Shown in pieces: positions 20,357 to 29,626 of a stretch of DNA of 64,000 nucleotides (the first letter of the stretch is position 1; the number at the start of each line of letters is the position of its first letter). The stretch is taken from assembly GCA_028279985.1 (NCBI GenBank), contig JANQMR010000019.1:1-64000 (forward strand), written 5' to 3'. The translations under genes were made by a program, and so were the position numbers. This DNA comes from Woeseiaceae bacterium. GTDB lineage: Bacteria > Pseudomonadota > Gammaproteobacteria > Steroidobacterales > Woeseiaceae. A model generated the notes under the pieces. It saw nothing but the letters and a program-made list of their open reading frames with translations. It was not told where the DNA came from and ran no database searches.

Positions 20357-22579
20357 CTAGGCGACATCCTTCGCCTCGCGCCCGGCAGCGCCCAGGTCGT
20401 GGTGAATGACCGGCAACTCCCGGATACGGACCCCGGTTGCGTCGAAAACCGCATTCGCAAACGCCGGCGCGATAGGCGGCGTACCCGGCTCGCCCGCGCC
20501 GCCAAGGCGTCCGCCGCCGTCGATGATGTGAGTTTCGATATCGGGCGCTTCGTCGATCCTCAACATCCGGTAATCGTGGAAGTTGGACTGTGCGACGCCG
20601 CCGCGCCGTATGCTGATCTCGCCGTACAGCGCCGCGGTCAGGCCGTACACGATGCCGCTTTCCATTTGCGCCGCCAGGCCGTCGCGATGCACGGCGAAGC
20701 CGGGGTCCACGGCACATACGACCCGCTTGCAGTGTGCCTTGCCGTCGAAGATGGCGACGTCCACGACCTGCGCGACGATGGTGCCGAAGGACCGGTGAAT
20801 GGCGATACCGCGGCCCTCGTTGTCGTCGAGCCCGTCGCCCCAGCCGGCTTTTTCAGCCGCGAGATCGAGCACGGCGAGCATGCGTGGCTGGCCTGCCAGA
20901 AGCTCGCGCCGGTATTCGTAAGGGTCGCGCCCCGCCGCGTGCGCCAGCTCGTCGATGAACGACTCCGTGAAAAACGCATGCAGTGAATGATCCACGCTGC
21001 GCCAGTAGCCCCAGGGTACCGGCGTTTCGCTTTCGACGTAGGCAATACGCTGGTCGGCGATCGCATAGGGTATGTGCGGCGCTTCCTCGGGATCGTATTT
21101 GTTGACGTAGACGTTGTGCCAGGCGCGGGGCATGCCGTCCGCATCCAGTGCCGCCCGGAAGCGGCTGACGCTGGCCTGCCGGTAATGGTCGTGGCGGGTA
21201 TCCTCCTCGCGCGACCAGAGGAGCTTGACCGGATACGGGACCTCGCCGGCAATCCGCGCGGCCTGCACGGCGACGTCGTGGAAAGCGCGCCGGCCGAAAC
21301 CGCCGCCGAGGTACTGGTTGTGCACCGTCACTTGCGACGTCTCGAGACCCAGCGCCTCGGCGGCCGCGTGCGCGAAGTCCAGCGGGTTTTGCGAGCCCGT
21401 CCAGAGCTCACAATACCCGTCGCGAACCCAGGCCGTGCAGTTCATCGGCTCCATCGTCGCATGGGCGAGATACGGCACCCGGTATTCCGCGTCCACGACT
21501 TCGTCCGCGGCGGCCAGGACGGCGTCGGCGTCGCCGGACTCGTGATCGGTTTGCAAGCTGTCGGCGGCATCGAGGGCGTTGGCGAACTGCCGGAATATGT
21601 CGCCTTGTTCGCGGTTCTCGTTACCGCTGCCGCCGAAACGGACGTCGAGGCGGTTCAGCGCCTGCCGCGCCTGCCAGTAACCGTTGGCGACGACGGCAAC
21701 TGCGTCGCCAAGATCGACGACCTTGCGCACCCCAGGCATGTCCTGCACCGACGACGGGTCCACCGAGAGCACCCTGTCGCCGAACACCGGTGCCGCCATC
21801 ACGGCCGCGTGTTTCATGCCCGGGAGCCTCACGTCGATGCCGAAGCCCGCACTGCCGTCGACCTTCGGAGGGATGTCCCACCTTGGCGGCGAGGTACCCA
21901 TGATCCGGAACTGGTCGCTGCGCTTGAGCGAAGGCCTGTCCGGCAGCGGCAGCTCGGCCGCCGCCGGTGCGAGTTCGGCAAAAGTGGCGCTGCGGCCGCT
22001 GGCCGCGTGTCGGACCCGGCCGTCGCGGACCGCCAGTTCCCGGGTCTCCACCTGCCACTGCCGCGCCGCGGCTTCCAGCAGCACCGCGCGGGTTGCCGCG
22101 CCCGTCACGCGCATGGCGATCTGTCCGGTCATCCTGACCGACATGCTGCCGCCGGTCACCTGCAGTTTCATCGCCCGCGTGATCGTATGAAAAAAACCAT
22201 CCACGCTATCGACCAACCAGCCGGGAATGTCCGCGTCCCCCATGACGAAACCGCGGCCCAGGGTGTAGTTGGCGTACTGCCCGACGGCCGGCGCCTCGAT
22301 GAAGCGCATCGTCGACCAGTCGGCGTCGAGTTCGTCGGCGAGCATCATCGCGAGTGCCGTATGCACGCCCTGGCCCATTTCGGCATGCGGGATGATCGCC
22401 GTGATCGTGTTGTCGGGAGCGATCTTGAGCCAGACGTCGAACAGGGAATCGCCTTCGTCGGCGACCAGTGCGGCAATCTTGGGCGAGAGATCGCCGCGCC
22501 GGATCGCAACGCCGAATACGACGATCCCGCCCGCGGCAATGCCTGCGGTGATAAAGGCGCGTCGCGACCATTTACCCAT
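20357..22579 (-). CDS. Molybdopterin-binding subunit of an IorB-type hydroxylase
   Basis: 740 residues from the ATG at 22579, which overlaps the small-subunit stop (ATGGGTAA, 8 bp). A Tat signal with Ser-Arg-Arg-Ala-Phe at residues 5-9 is followed by a hydrophobic stretch, so it should be exported folded. It belongs to the aldehyde oxidase/xanthine dehydrogenase beta group of isoquinoline 1-oxidoreductase type, with '[21 protein letters not shown]' (Mo-cofactor Q-loop), '[21 protein letters not shown]', and a C-terminal 'GAGEPGTPP' carrying the catalytic Glu. It oxidises an N-heterocycle or aldehyde with water as oxygen source, passing electrons to the 2Fe-2S subunit. The substrate is not deducible. 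Confidence 0.92.
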   Translation of the reverse strand: MGKWSRRAFITAGIAAGGIVVFGVAIRRGDLSPKIAALVADEGDSLFDVWLKIAPDNTITAIIPHAEMGQGVHTALAMMLADELDADWSTMRFIEAPAVGQYANYTLGRGFVMGDADIPGWLVDSVDGFFHTITRAMKLQVTGGSMSVRMTGQIAMRVTGAATRAVLLEAAARQWQVETRELAVRDGRVRHAASGRSATFAELAPAAAELPLPDRPSLKRSDQFRIMGTSPPRWDIPPKVDGSAGFGIDVRLPGMKHAAVMAAPVFGDRVLSVDPSSVQDMPGVRKVVDLGDAVAVVANGYWQARQALNRLDVRFGGSGNENREQGDIFRQFANALDAADSLQTDHESGDADAVLAAADEVVDAEYRVPYLAHATMEPMNCTAWVRDGYCELWTGSQNPLDFAHAAAEALGLETSQVTVHNQYLGGGFGRRAFHDVAVQAARIAGEVPYPVKLLWSREEDTRHDHYRQASVSRFRAALDADGMPRAWHNVYVNKYDPEEAPHIPYAIADQRIAYVESETPVPWGYWRSVDHSLHAFFTESFIDELAHAAGRDPYEYRRELLAGQPRMLAVLDLAAEKAGWGDGLDDNEGRGIAIHRSFGTIVAQVVDVAIFDGKAHCKRVVCAVDPGFAVHRDGLAAQMESGIVYGLTAALYGEISIRRGGVAQSNFHDYRMLRIDEAPDIETHIIDGGGRLGGAGEPGTPPIAPAFANAVFDATGVRIRELPVIHHDLGAAGREAKDVA

Positions 22580-23099
22580 CGTCGGTGCCTCCGCCCGGCG
22601 GGCCGGTTGCCCCGTCCTCGGCTTCATTGGCACCCTCCGCCCGGATCGCCAGCGCGGCGCGTTTGATACCGCGCCGAATACGCGTATACGTGCCGCAGCG
22701 GCAGATGATGCCGCTCATCGCCACATCGATCGCCCGGTCGTCCGGTTCCGGGTTGCCGTTCAGCAGCGCCGCCGCCGCCATGATCTGCCCCGATTGGCAA
22801 TAACCGCATTGCGGCACCTGTTCGTCGATCCAGGCTTGTTGCAGCGGATGTAACCCCGGTCTGCCGCGATTGAGGCCTTCGATCGTCGTGACTGCACGGC
22901 CGGCAGCAGCGGCTGCCGGCAATACGCAGGAACGGGTCGGAGTGCCGTCGATCAGCACCGTGCAGGCTCCGCATTGCGCGATCCCGCAGCCGAACTTGGT
23001 GCCGGTCAAACCGGCATAGTCGCGCAATACCCACAACAGGGGAGTCGTCGGATCGACGTCGAGTGTTCGTCCCTCGCCGTTGATCGAAAGCGTAATCAC
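22572..23099 (-). CDS. (2Fe-2S)-binding subunit of an IorA-type hydroxylase
   Basis: 175 residues with a GTG start. The plant-type ferredoxin cluster motif '[16 protein letters not shown]' (about residues 38-53) is followed by 'SCVLPA', and the second all-helical cluster domain has '[10 protein letters not shown]' and '[13 protein letters not shown]'. All eight Cys are present. It has no signal peptide and probably leaves the cell bound to the Tat-targeted large subunit. The last 20 residues are a Gly/Pro-rich tail not typical of the family. It is first of a two-gene operon, and no cytochrome subunit is adjacent. Confidence 0.94.
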   Translation of the reverse strand: MITLSINGEGRTLDVDPTTPLLWVLRDYAGLTGTKFGCGIAQCGACTVLIDGTPTRSCVLPAAAAAGRAVTTIEGLNRGRPGLHPLQQAWIDEQVPQCGYCQSGQIMAAAALLNGNPEPDDRAIDVAMSGIICRCGTYTRIRRGIKRAALAIRAEGANEAEDGATGPPGGGTDDG

Positions 23100-23146
23100 T
23101 TACACCCAGCCATTCGGTTTGAGCGCCAAACCGGGCAACTCGGCGT

Positions 23147-23176
23147 TTTTCGTCGCTTATCTTTTCGTAGCTTATC
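23147..23176 (+). repeat. 15-bp tandem repeat, 2 copies
   Basis: ttttcgtcgcttatc is followed directly by ttttcgtagcttatc (one mismatch). It lies in the divergent spacer between the molybdenum hydroxylase operon and the acyltransferase; the remaining spacer shows nothing assignable. Confidence 0.85.
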
Positions 23177-23397
23177 TGGAGTCATCAAACTATGCTCCTA
23201 GCGCTTTGACGGGCGCGGCTCGGGGCTCAACGGGCGTCACTCGCATCGCGTTGGCAGGCCCTCAAATTCGGGTTCGACCGGGACGCTTTCGACGTTACTC
23301 CAAGGCACCGGTTGCGGCAAGCCGGTTTGCGTCGTCGGCGCATGGCCGTCAGACTAGGCGCGGCATTCAAGACGGTGGCGGCGCCGCTTTGCGATCT

Positions 23398-24294
23398 TTG
23401 CTCCGACAAATCCGCGGCGTGGCCGTGTTCGGTCTCCTGGCCTTGAATACGGTCTTTTGGTTCGTGCCCTTGTTCCTGCTCGCGATCGTCAAACTGGCGG
23501 TGCCGCTGCACCGGCCGCGGGTCGTCGTGAACCGGCTGCTGATGGGGGTCGTGGAGCACTGGATCAGCGTCAACACATGGATACTCGAGGACGCCGGCAG
23601 CCGCGACTGGGTCGCGGACGTATCCGGCGAACTGGATCGGCAAGGCTGGTACCTGGTCGTCTCGAATCACCAGTCCTGGGTGGACATCTTGGTCTTGCAG
23701 GCGGCGTTCAACCGGCGTATCCCATTGCTCAAGTTCTTTCTCAAACAGGAGTTGATCTGGTTTCCGCTGCTCGGTTTCGGTTTCTGGGCGCTGGACATGC
23801 CGTTCATGCGCCGCCATTCGCCGTCCTATCTGGCGCGGCACCCCGGACAAAAGGGACGGGATCTTGAGGCAACCCGCAAGGCTTGCGAGAAGTTTCGCCA
23901 CACGCCGACTTCGGTCATCAACTTCGTCGAGGGGACCCGCTACAGCGAGGAGAAGCGCGCAAGAAAGGATTCCCCCTTCCAGAACCTGCTGATGCCGCGC
24001 GCCGGCGGCGTTGCAATCGCACTGTCCGCGATGGGTGAGCTGTTCGACGCCGTGCTGGACGTGACCCTCGTCTACCCGGACGGTATACCCTCTTTCTGGG
24101 GCATGTGTTGCGGCGACCGGGTCCGGGTGGTCTTGCACGCCGACAGGCTCGTGGTCGATCAGGCGCTGGTTGCCGGCGATTATCGGAACGACCGGGAGTA
24201 CCGCCGCGAGGTGCATCGCTGGCTGACAGGCTTGTGGGAGCGCAAGGACCGGCGGATCGGCGAATGCCTGGGGGCAGGGGAGCGTGCGGCCTGA
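23398..24294 (+). CDS. 1-acyl-glycerol-3-phosphate acyltransferase family protein (YihG-like)
   Basis: 298 residues from a TTG at 23398 (another TTG lies at 23389). The frame is open much further upstream, but that part is low complexity and runs across the divergent promoter. The start gives 'LRQIRGVAVFGLLALNTVFWFVPLFLLAIVKL'-type N-terminal membrane segments as in E. coli YihG/YihG-like PlsC proteins. Catalytic HX4D is 'NHQSWVD', block III 'NFVEGTR', and block IV 'LLMPRAGGV'. It probably transfers an acyl chain to lysophosphatidic acid at the inner membrane. The start is the uncertain part. Confidence 0.88.
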   Translation: MLRQIRGVAVFGLLALNTVFWFVPLFLLAIVKLAVPLHRPRVVVNRLLMGVVEHWISVNTWILEDAGSRDWVADVSGELDRQGWYLVVSNHQSWVDILVLQAAFNRRIPLLKFFLKQELIWFPLLGFGFWALDMPFMRRHSPSYLARHPGQKGRDLEATRKACEKFRHTPTSVINFVEGTRYSEEKRARKDSPFQNLLMPRAGGVAIALSAMGELFDAVLDVTLVYPDGIPSFWGMCCGDRVRVVLHADRLVVDQALVAGDYRNDREYRREVHRWLTGLWERKDRRIGECLGAGERAA

Positions 24295-24301
24295 TGCCGC
24301 T

Positions 24302-24331
24302 ATACCGGTTTCCCAGATACCGGTTTCCCAT
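24302..24331 (+). repeat. 15-bp tandem repeat, 2 copies
   Basis: ataccggtttcccag is followed by ataccggtttcccat (one mismatch), starting 8 bp after the acyltransferase stop. Confidence 0.85.
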
Positions 24332-24382
24332 CGCAGCCGCTGCTCGCGTAGACTGTTCTGCCGGGCGGTCCGGGAGAGTTTG

Positions 24383-24751
24383 ATGTCCAACAACCACCAC
24401 TACGACACCGTTGCATTCGACGTCCGCGACAGTGCGACCATGCTGTTTTTCGCGCAGACCGGCGAACACGGCGACATCGATCGCTACTTGCTGATCGTGC
24501 GCACGATCGAAGACGACTTCGACGAGACGCTGCACATCGAGATCGACGACCGGCAGGTTGGTGGCAAGGAGTTCCTGAGCCAGGCCAGGCTGGTCGGCAA
24601 CACCCTGACCCTGCTTGCGCGCGAGCCCACCGAGCTGTTCGGCGGCCACGAATTCGTGCTGAGCTTCGAGGAGACGCCGGAGAACCTGGCGAGCCTCGAA
24701 GCCGGCGCCTTCCGTGTGCTTGGCGACGTCTTGGTTGGCGGCACGGCTTGA
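24383..24751 (+). CDS. Unknown acidic protein (possibly Imm10-like fold)
   Basis: 122 residues, strongly acidic, with no signal peptide or membrane helix. The ATG at 24383 has a GGGAGAG ribosome site 5-8 nt upstream. Alternating strands such as 'RYLLIVRTIE', 'LHIEIDDRQVGGKEF', 'ARLVGNTLTLLA' and a closing 'FVLSFEE' plus helix recall the layout of Imm10-type immunity proteins and related small beta proteins, but I am not certain. It overlaps the downstream GIY-YIG gene by 4 bp (TTGA), so the two are probably translated together. Confidence 0.72.
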   Translation: MSNNHHYDTVAFDVRDSATMLFFAQTGEHGDIDRYLLIVRTIEDDFDETLHIEIDDRQVGGKEFLSQARLVGNTLTLLAREPTELFGGHEFVLSFEETPENLASLEAGAFRVLGDVLVGGTA

Positions 24752-25083
24752 GCGGGCAGGTCTTCCGTTTATACATGCTGCGCTGCTCGGACGGCAGCCT
24801 GTACACCGGCATTGCGACCGACGTCGAACGGCGTCTCCGGGAGCACGCCTGCGGCAGTCGCGGCGCCAAATACCTGCGCGGCCGTGCGCCGTTCGAGCTC
24901 GTGTTCGATTGCGTCGCCGGCGAACGCGACGCCGCGCAAAAGCTCGAAAGCCGTATCAAGCGCTTGAGCCGCGGTGAGAAGCAGCGTTTGGTCGACGGCG
25001 CCTTGTCGATCGACGAGCTCGACGAGCTTCATGAGCCCGGCACCGTGTCGCGTCAGGCTTCGGGTGTTTCCGGTAACGGATAG
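24748..25083 (+). CDS. GIY-YIG nuclease-family protein (UPF0213/YhbQ-like)
   Basis: 111 residues. The TTG start at 24748, overlapping the upstream stop, is preferred over the ATG at 24773 because the family needs the strand 'FRLYMLRCSDGSLYTGIATDVERRLREH', which begins upstream of that ATG. The motif appears as Y-M-L...Y-T-G with the following Arg (RRLREH) and a late Glu ('KLESRIKRLSRGEK'). Such small single-domain members are thought to be DNA endonucleases, but their role is poorly known. A C-terminal tail past the core overlaps the convergent MBL-fold gene by 31 bp. Confidence 0.9.
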   Translation: MSGQVFRLYMLRCSDGSLYTGIATDVERRLREHACGSRGAKYLRGRAPFELVFDCVAGERDAAQKLESRIKRLSRGEKQRLVDGALSIDELDELHEPGTVSRQASGVSGNG

Positions 25084-26123
25084 AGTGCGATGGGCCGCCC
25101 GAAAGGCGGCAGGACGATGCGTGTGTCCGGATCCCAGTCGTCGCGGAACGCTTTCAGCCACGACACGGTTCGGCCCAGGTTGTCGACGATCTTCGGCCGT
25201 GACCGTATCTCGCCGAAAGGTCGCGTGACGTCGTCGAAATGGATCGGGATGACGTAGGCCGCGCCGGTGGCCGTCACCAGGGACTGCCAGTACCGCTCCG
25301 CGTATTTCCGGCCCAGGCCGTCGAGCATCGCAACACCGAGCAGGACCACGTCCGCTTCGACGTCGTCGAGTGCGCCTTCGATGAAGCCGGCGCTTCCCTG
25401 CACGATGGCGGTTCCCTGCGGATGCGAGATCACGATCGAATAGCAGCCGCCTTCGCGCCACGACGAGACCTCGGCGGGCATGGCCAGCGGCTCGTCGACG
25501 TTGCCGTCGAAGGGCACGCTGCCGCGCCAGCCGGAAGGCGCATGCAGCGATTCGATCAGGCGCACCGAGAACTGGCCGAAGCGGAACTCGTTGGCCGTCG
25601 CGTCGACCACGACGATCTGGTCTTCCGGCACGCCCGCGCCGCGTGCCACGTTGGCGGTCGAGACCGAACCCAGTATCGACGCCTTGCTGCGATTCGCGAT
25701 CGCGCCGACGTCCATCGCGTGATCGTAATGGGTATGTACGGGAATGATCGCCGCGAGCCTGCGCATTCGATACTCGTTGAGCACGTAGTTGATCGTGGCC
25801 GCGTCGTTGTAGACCGGCCGGTCGAACAGGATATCGGCGAGTCCGGGTCTCGAAAAATAGCCGTCGATCAGGATCTGGGTTTCGCCGTCGTCGAACAACA
25901 GGGTCGAAACGCCGAACCAGGTGAGGCTGACGGCGCCCGGCTGCGGCGCGGTATCCGCCGTCTCGAGCCCCAGCCGGTCGAGTTCGACCCGATCGTTCCA
26001 CAACAGCGCCGACAAGGCGGCCAGGAACGCTGTGGCTGCCACGAAGATCGCAAGCGATCTTCGTGCAATCCTTACCGCGCGCATCCCGGCGGGTGACGAG
26101 AGCAGGGTTGTCGGTGTCTCCAT
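25053..26123 (-). CDS. Membrane-anchored MBL-fold metallohydrolase
   Basis: 356 residues. An N-terminal membrane helix (about residues 23-41) should place the catalytic domain in the periplasm. The metallo-beta-lactamase motif is 'HTHYDHAMD' at 130-138; further ligands are 'ISHPQG', 'IPIHFDD' and an Asp strand 'ILIDGYFSRPG'. The arrangement 'WFGVSTLLFDDGETQILID' resembles the UlaG/YtnP side of the superfamily rather than beta-lactamases. The substrate is unknown. Its end overlaps the GIY-YIG gene from the other strand. Confidence 0.87.
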   Translation of the reverse strand: METPTTLLSSPAGMRAVRIARRSLAIFVAATAFLAALSALLWNDRVELDRLGLETADTAPQPGAVSLTWFGVSTLLFDDGETQILIDGYFSRPGLADILFDRPVYNDAATINYVLNEYRMRRLAAIIPVHTHYDHAMDVGAIANRSKASILGSVSTANVARGAGVPEDQIVVVDATANEFRFGQFSVRLIESLHAPSGWRGSVPFDGNVDEPLAMPAEVSSWREGGCYSIVISHPQGTAIVQGSAGFIEGALDDVEADVVLLGVAMLDGLGRKYAERYWQSLVTATGAAYVIPIHFDDVTRPFGEIRSRPKIVDNLGRTVSWLKAFRDDWDPDTRIVLPPFGRPIALYPLPETPEA

Positions 26124-26198
26124 GCGACGCGCGCGTCCCGCAGCTTCTGACGCGCCGAAGTATAGAGCATAGCCCGGGCCGTCGCGTGTTGCGCCGCG

Positions 26199-26927
26199 TC
26201 AGCCGAAGCCGAGCTGCGCGGCGAGATCCTTGCGAGTCGCCTCGTCCGTCAGCGCGGCGGCCTCGAGAGACAGCCATGCCGTGTCGCGGTCCTCGATCCG
26301 GTTCGGCCCGGAGACGCATTTGGCGCATTTGGCGATATAGCTTTCGAGCTCGCCGACATGAATCACGTTGGCGGGCGGCGCCGACGGAAACTCGACCTTA
26401 CCGGTGAATACGACCAGGTTCGTCACCGGTACGTCCGGCACCACTTTCTTCAGCGCGCGTGAGCGGCCTTCGTTCTGGATCAGCGGATTCAGAAAGCGCC
26501 GCCGGCTGCTGCCGTCGACATGAGTCCACTGCGGTTCGTCCCGATCGCCGGAGACGACGCCGTTGTAATGTTTGCTCTGGATACACAGTATCCCGCTGGC
26601 GGTCATTGCCGCGTGATCGATGCTGATCAGGCCGCCGTAGGCGCCGGGTAATACGAAGTCGTGCAGCACCGCTTCGCTGTCGCGTGCCAACGCGCGCCGG
26701 ATACGAAACTCGCCGAGCCGGCGGACTGCCATGCGAGCCAATGCCGTCGCGGACCTCCGGAATACCAGGATCGACGCCAGCGCCGCAGCCAGCGCAAACA
26801 GGAACAAGGCGGTTCCGATGCTTCCGACGACACTCGCGATTCCGGTGTTCGGGGCCGGCTCGGCGGCGACTGCCGGAACGATGACCAGGGGCAGGCCGGC
26901 AAGTATCGTGCGCACTACCTTCGACAT
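26199..26927 (-). CDS. NERD (nuclease-related) domain membrane protein
   Basis: 242 residues from the ATG at 26927; an alternative ATG 78 nt upstream would add a polar, aromatic stretch. A signal-like segment is followed by a second membrane helix (about residues 32-55). The NERD domain comes next: 'GEFRIRRALA', 'VLPGAYGGLISIDHAAMTASGILCIQSKHYNGVVSG', 'PLIQNEGRSRALKKVV' and 'NLVVFTGKVEF'. The Asp and QxK residues match the restriction-endonuclease-like core of NERD. It is probably an envelope-attached nuclease-fold protein; the activity is unknown. Confidence 0.85.
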   Translation of the reverse strand: MSKVVRTILAGLPLVIVPAVAAEPAPNTGIASVVGSIGTALFLFALAAALASILVFRRSATALARMAVRRLGEFRIRRALARDSEAVLHDFVLPGAYGGLISIDHAAMTASGILCIQSKHYNGVVSGDRDEPQWTHVDGSSRRRFLNPLIQNEGRSRALKKVVPDVPVTNLVVFTGKVEFPSAPPANVIHVGELESYIAKCAKCVSGPNRIEDRDTAWLSLEAAALTDEATRKDLAAQLGFG

Positions 26928-27037
26928 CCTGCAAGCATATGGCCGGAAACGGAAACAGGCGTTGTAACAGATCACGTTTTCGGGGCTTCGAAGCCGGTAG
27001 GACAAAGCGGTAGAACAAATGGGTTGCTTGCCCGGCC

Positions 27038-27832
27038 TCAGCCAGGATATGCGAGGAAGAAACCGTCGATCCGGGCAACCTGGATCGACGTTTCGTAAAC
27101 CTCGCTCAGCCGTTCCGCCGTCAATACCTCGGATTTTGGGCCGTCGGCGACGACGCGGCCGGTCTTGAGCAGGACGACGCGGTCTACTTCCGGCGGTATG
27201 TCGCTCAGGTGATGGGTTACCAGCACGATGGTCCGGCCGGCACGGGCGAGCCGGCGAAGCCGATGCAGGTAGTCGAAGCTCGCCGCGAAATCCAGGCCCG
27301 CCATCGGCTCGTCCAGAATCAGCGTATGCGGGTCGTGGACCAGCGCACGGCCCAGCAGGCAGTGGCGTTGCTGGCCCGTGGACATGCGCCGGAACGGTAT
27401 GTCAAAGAAATCGCGCATGCCCAGTTCGGCGAGTATGCGTTCGGCCGCCTCGACTTGTCCCGATTCGACGCGTTTTGCGAGCAGGCCGTGGACGCCGATG
27501 CTGGAATGAAAACCGGAAACCACGACATCGATCGCCGTGCTGTCCGGATCGTAGCGGCTGTGCAGGTCGTGCGACACGAGCCCCAGATGGCGTCTGAGCT
27601 CCCAGACGTTGCCTCGCCGGCTGCCGAGCACTCGGATCCAGCTATCGGCGCGGACGACCGGGTACAACTCCCGATTGATGGTCTTGAGAAGCGTGGTCTT
27701 GCCGCAACCGTTCGGTCCCAATACGGCGACGTGCTGATGTTGCGGAATCGTCAGATTCAGCGCTTCGAACACCCGGGTCGAGCCGCGCCAGACGGTCGCA
27801 TTCCGAATGTCGATTAGCGGCGGCTCGGCCAT
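27038..27832 (-). CDS. Orphan ABC transporter ATP-binding protein
   Basis: 264 residues, a complete nucleotide-binding domain: Walker A GPNGCGKTT (39-47), Q-loop region 'LGLVSHD', signature 'MSTGQQRHCLLGRAL', Walker B 'TLILDEPMAGLD' and switch His 'VTHHLSDI'. The signature Ser-Thr-Gly-Gln-Gln is a variant of LSGGQ. The sequence resembles ModF/YlmA-type ATPases, some of which lack a membrane partner. No permease is encoded nearby, so the partner or non-transport role is unknown. It precedes, on the same strand, the NERD protein gene. Confidence 0.92.
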   Translation of the reverse strand: MAEPPLIDIRNATVWRGSTRVFEALNLTIPQHQHVAVLGPNGCGKTTLLKTINRELYPVVRADSWIRVLGSRRGNVWELRRHLGLVSHDLHSRYDPDSTAIDVVVSGFHSSIGVHGLLAKRVESGQVEAAERILAELGMRDFFDIPFRRMSTGQQRHCLLGRALVHDPHTLILDEPMAGLDFAASFDYLHRLRRLARAGRTIVLVTHHLSDIPPEVDRVVLLKTGRVVADGPKSEVLTAERLSEVYETSIQVARIDGFFLAYPG

Positions 27833-27850
27833 GTCGGCGCAGCGGTCCGC

Positions 27851-28384
27851 TCAGATTTCGTTGGTCAGCCGGGACGGCTTCCAGCCCCGGAACGCCTCGT
27901 AGGCCGGCGCGTGGTCGTCGCGCCTGTGCTCCTCGAGTTTCTCCGCCAGCCACTGGAACCACTCGAACGCCGACGGCTGATCGAGCTCGGCGCGCAGGTC
28001 TTTCACCCAGGGTTCCAGCTTGTGCCAGAGCGTCACGGCGCTGGTACCGATCAGGCTGTTGACCACCAGAAACGGCACGATGCGCTTGAACATCATGACG
28101 CCGATGTTTTCCATCGTCGTGGCGATCAGCATCGCGGCGTTCTCGCTATCGGGGTGACACTCGCGCAGCGCGGACGCCCCCAATCCGGGCGGCAGCAGCA
28201 GCACGTGTTTGTACGCGGGGGCGAACTCCGGGTTGCCGAAAAAGCGGAACAACTCGATCGCGGCCAGCTCACGCCGCTGTTGCCGGATTTGTCGCATCTG
28301 CATCACGGCGAAGAACACGCCGCCGACGACGATGATGGCGCTCAGGATCTCGGCCATGTTGGCAAGTCTCGATAGATCGTTCAT
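27851..28384 (-). CDS. DUF4760-like membrane protein
   Basis: 177 residues from the ATG at 28384; an open stretch before it is Arg/Ser-rich and unlikely to be translated. One N-terminal membrane helix ('ILSAIIVVGGVFFAVMQM', about 13-30) is followed by a basic 'RQIRQQRRELAAIELFRFF' helix and a soluble helical domain, an arrangement seen in DUF4760 proteins. The function is unknown. It ends 18 bp before the ABC ATPase start, so the two are likely in one transcript. Confidence 0.8.
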   Translation of the reverse strand: MNDLSRLANMAEILSAIIVVGGVFFAVMQMRQIRQQRRELAAIELFRFFGNPEFAPAYKHVLLLPPGLGASALRECHPDSENAAMLIATTMENIGVMMFKRIVPFLVVNSLIGTSAVTLWHKLEPWVKDLRAELDQPSAFEWFQWLAEKLEEHRRDDHAPAYEAFRGWKPSRLTNEI

Positions 28385-28624
28385 CTCGTACTCCGTTACT
28401 CCGTGATTGCGGCTACGGGCCGGCGGACTGCGGGAGTCTACTGGTTTTGAATGACGGCCGTCAGCCCTGGTAGTCGTCGGGCTTCGACGGTTTTCCGTCG
28501 GCTGCGACGAAAACACGGAACGCCAGCGCATTCCACGTTCGTGTCCGCGCTGTTCGCTTGTGGCGCGGGCGCTGTTTTATCGGCGGGGGTTTCGATTACA
28601 CTGCGAAAAACCCAGGAAAATCCC

Positions 28625-29512
28625 ATGTCCGACCGTACCGTGTACCGCCGTCTTTCCGCGGCCTCCGCTCTCGTCGTCTCCTTGCTGTTGAGTGCCTGCG
28701 ACAAACCAGCCCCGGCCGATCCGGCTGCCGAGACGGGAGCGGCGGCGAATCAAGCGGCGAGTCCCGTCCCCGCCGAGCCGTCCCCGGCCGAACCGCAGCG
28801 GGAACTGGTCTCGGAAGTTCTGCCTTACGCGGAGGTCGACGAGGAACTGGTTTACGGTTATTTCGTGTTTCCGGCCGACATGGTCGTCCCCCTGCCGGCC
28901 GTGATCGCGATCCACGACTGGTACGGGCTCGACGATCACATGCGCGATACGGCGGCGCGGCTGGCGGCCGAAGGCTACATCGTGCTCGCGGTCGATCTGT
29001 TCCATGGCGAAACGGCCGATGACGTGGCCGGCGCCCGGCTGCTGATGCAGGGCGTGCTGGAGAACCCGGAATTCGCATCGGCCAATATCCGTCAGGCGCA
29101 TGAGTTCGTGGCTTCGGTGGGCGGCGCGCCGCGTATCGGCGTGCTCGGCTGGTCGATGGGCGGCGGACTGGCGCTCGAGACCGCCGTGCAATTCCCCGAC
29201 GAGTTGGACGCGGCCGTCCTCTATTATGGCCAGGTGACCGACGACGAGACCAGGCTCGCAGCGCTTACCGCGCCGGTCCTGGGGCTTTTCGCGGGCGACG
29301 ACCGCGGCGTGACGGTCGACGCGGTCCGGGCTTTCGAGGCGGCGATGTCACGGCTGGACAAGCAACATACGATCCGGGTTTACCCGGGTGTCCGTCACGC
29401 CTTCGCAAATCCCAAGGCCGAGGGATACGACGCCGCGGTTGCCGATGACGCCTGGCGGGAGACGGTGGATTTCCTGGCCGCGCGACTGGCGACCGCCGAA
29501 GCGGACGATTAG
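28625..29512 (+). CDS. Dienelactone-hydrolase-like lipoprotein
   Basis: 295 residues. The start at 28625 has AGGA 7 nt upstream. A signal peptide with lipobox LLSAC is followed by an Ala/Pro-rich linker to about residue 60. The alpha/beta-hydrolase core has 'IAIHDWYGLDDHMRDTAARLAAEGYIVLAVDLFHG', nucleophile elbow 'GWSMGGG' (Ser where many dienelactone hydrolases have Cys), 'LFAGDDRGV' (Asp) and 'GVRHAFANP' (His). It is probably a periplasmic or outer-membrane-attached esterase. Its TAG stop lies within the first unit boundary of a 14-bp tandem repeat. Confidence 0.9.
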   Translation: MSDRTVYRRLSAASALVVSLLLSACDKPAPADPAAETGAAANQAASPVPAEPSPAEPQRELVSEVLPYAEVDEELVYGYFVFPADMVVPLPAVIAIHDWYGLDDHMRDTAARLAAEGYIVLAVDLFHGETADDVAGARLLMQGVLENPEFASANIRQAHEFVASVGGAPRIGVLGWSMGGGLALETAVQFPDELDAAVLYYGQVTDDETRLAALTAPVLGLFAGDDRGVTVDAVRAFEAAMSRLDKQHTIRVYPGVRHAFANPKAEGYDAAVADDAWRETVDFLAARLATAEADD

Positions 29513-29567
29513 AAGCGGACGATTAGAAGCGGACGATTAGAGGTAGACGATTAGAGGTAGACGATTA
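29498..29567 (+). repeat. 14-bp tandem repeat, 5 copies
   Basis: Three copies of gaagcggacgatta (29498, 29512, 29526) are followed by two of gaggtagacgatta (29540, 29554). The first copy encodes the last residues of the upstream hydrolase, and its TAG stop spans the junction with the second. Confidence 0.95.
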
Positions 29568-29626
29568 GCAGGGGATTGCGTTAGTGGCGCGCCAGGCACC
29601 CACGCACCACGAGTTCGACATCGATC

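Noticed and set aside
23080..23397. N-terminal extension of the acyltransferase
   Set aside because: It overlaps the start of a divergent gene and a tandem repeat and has no resemblance to the family; the conserved part starts near 23398.
24748..27832. GIY-YIG, MBL-fold, NERD and orphan ABC ATPase genes as a defence island
   Set aside because: They are on different strands and operons, each belongs to common housekeeping-like families, and there is no restriction, toxin or mobile gene nearby. GC and codon use match the surroundings.
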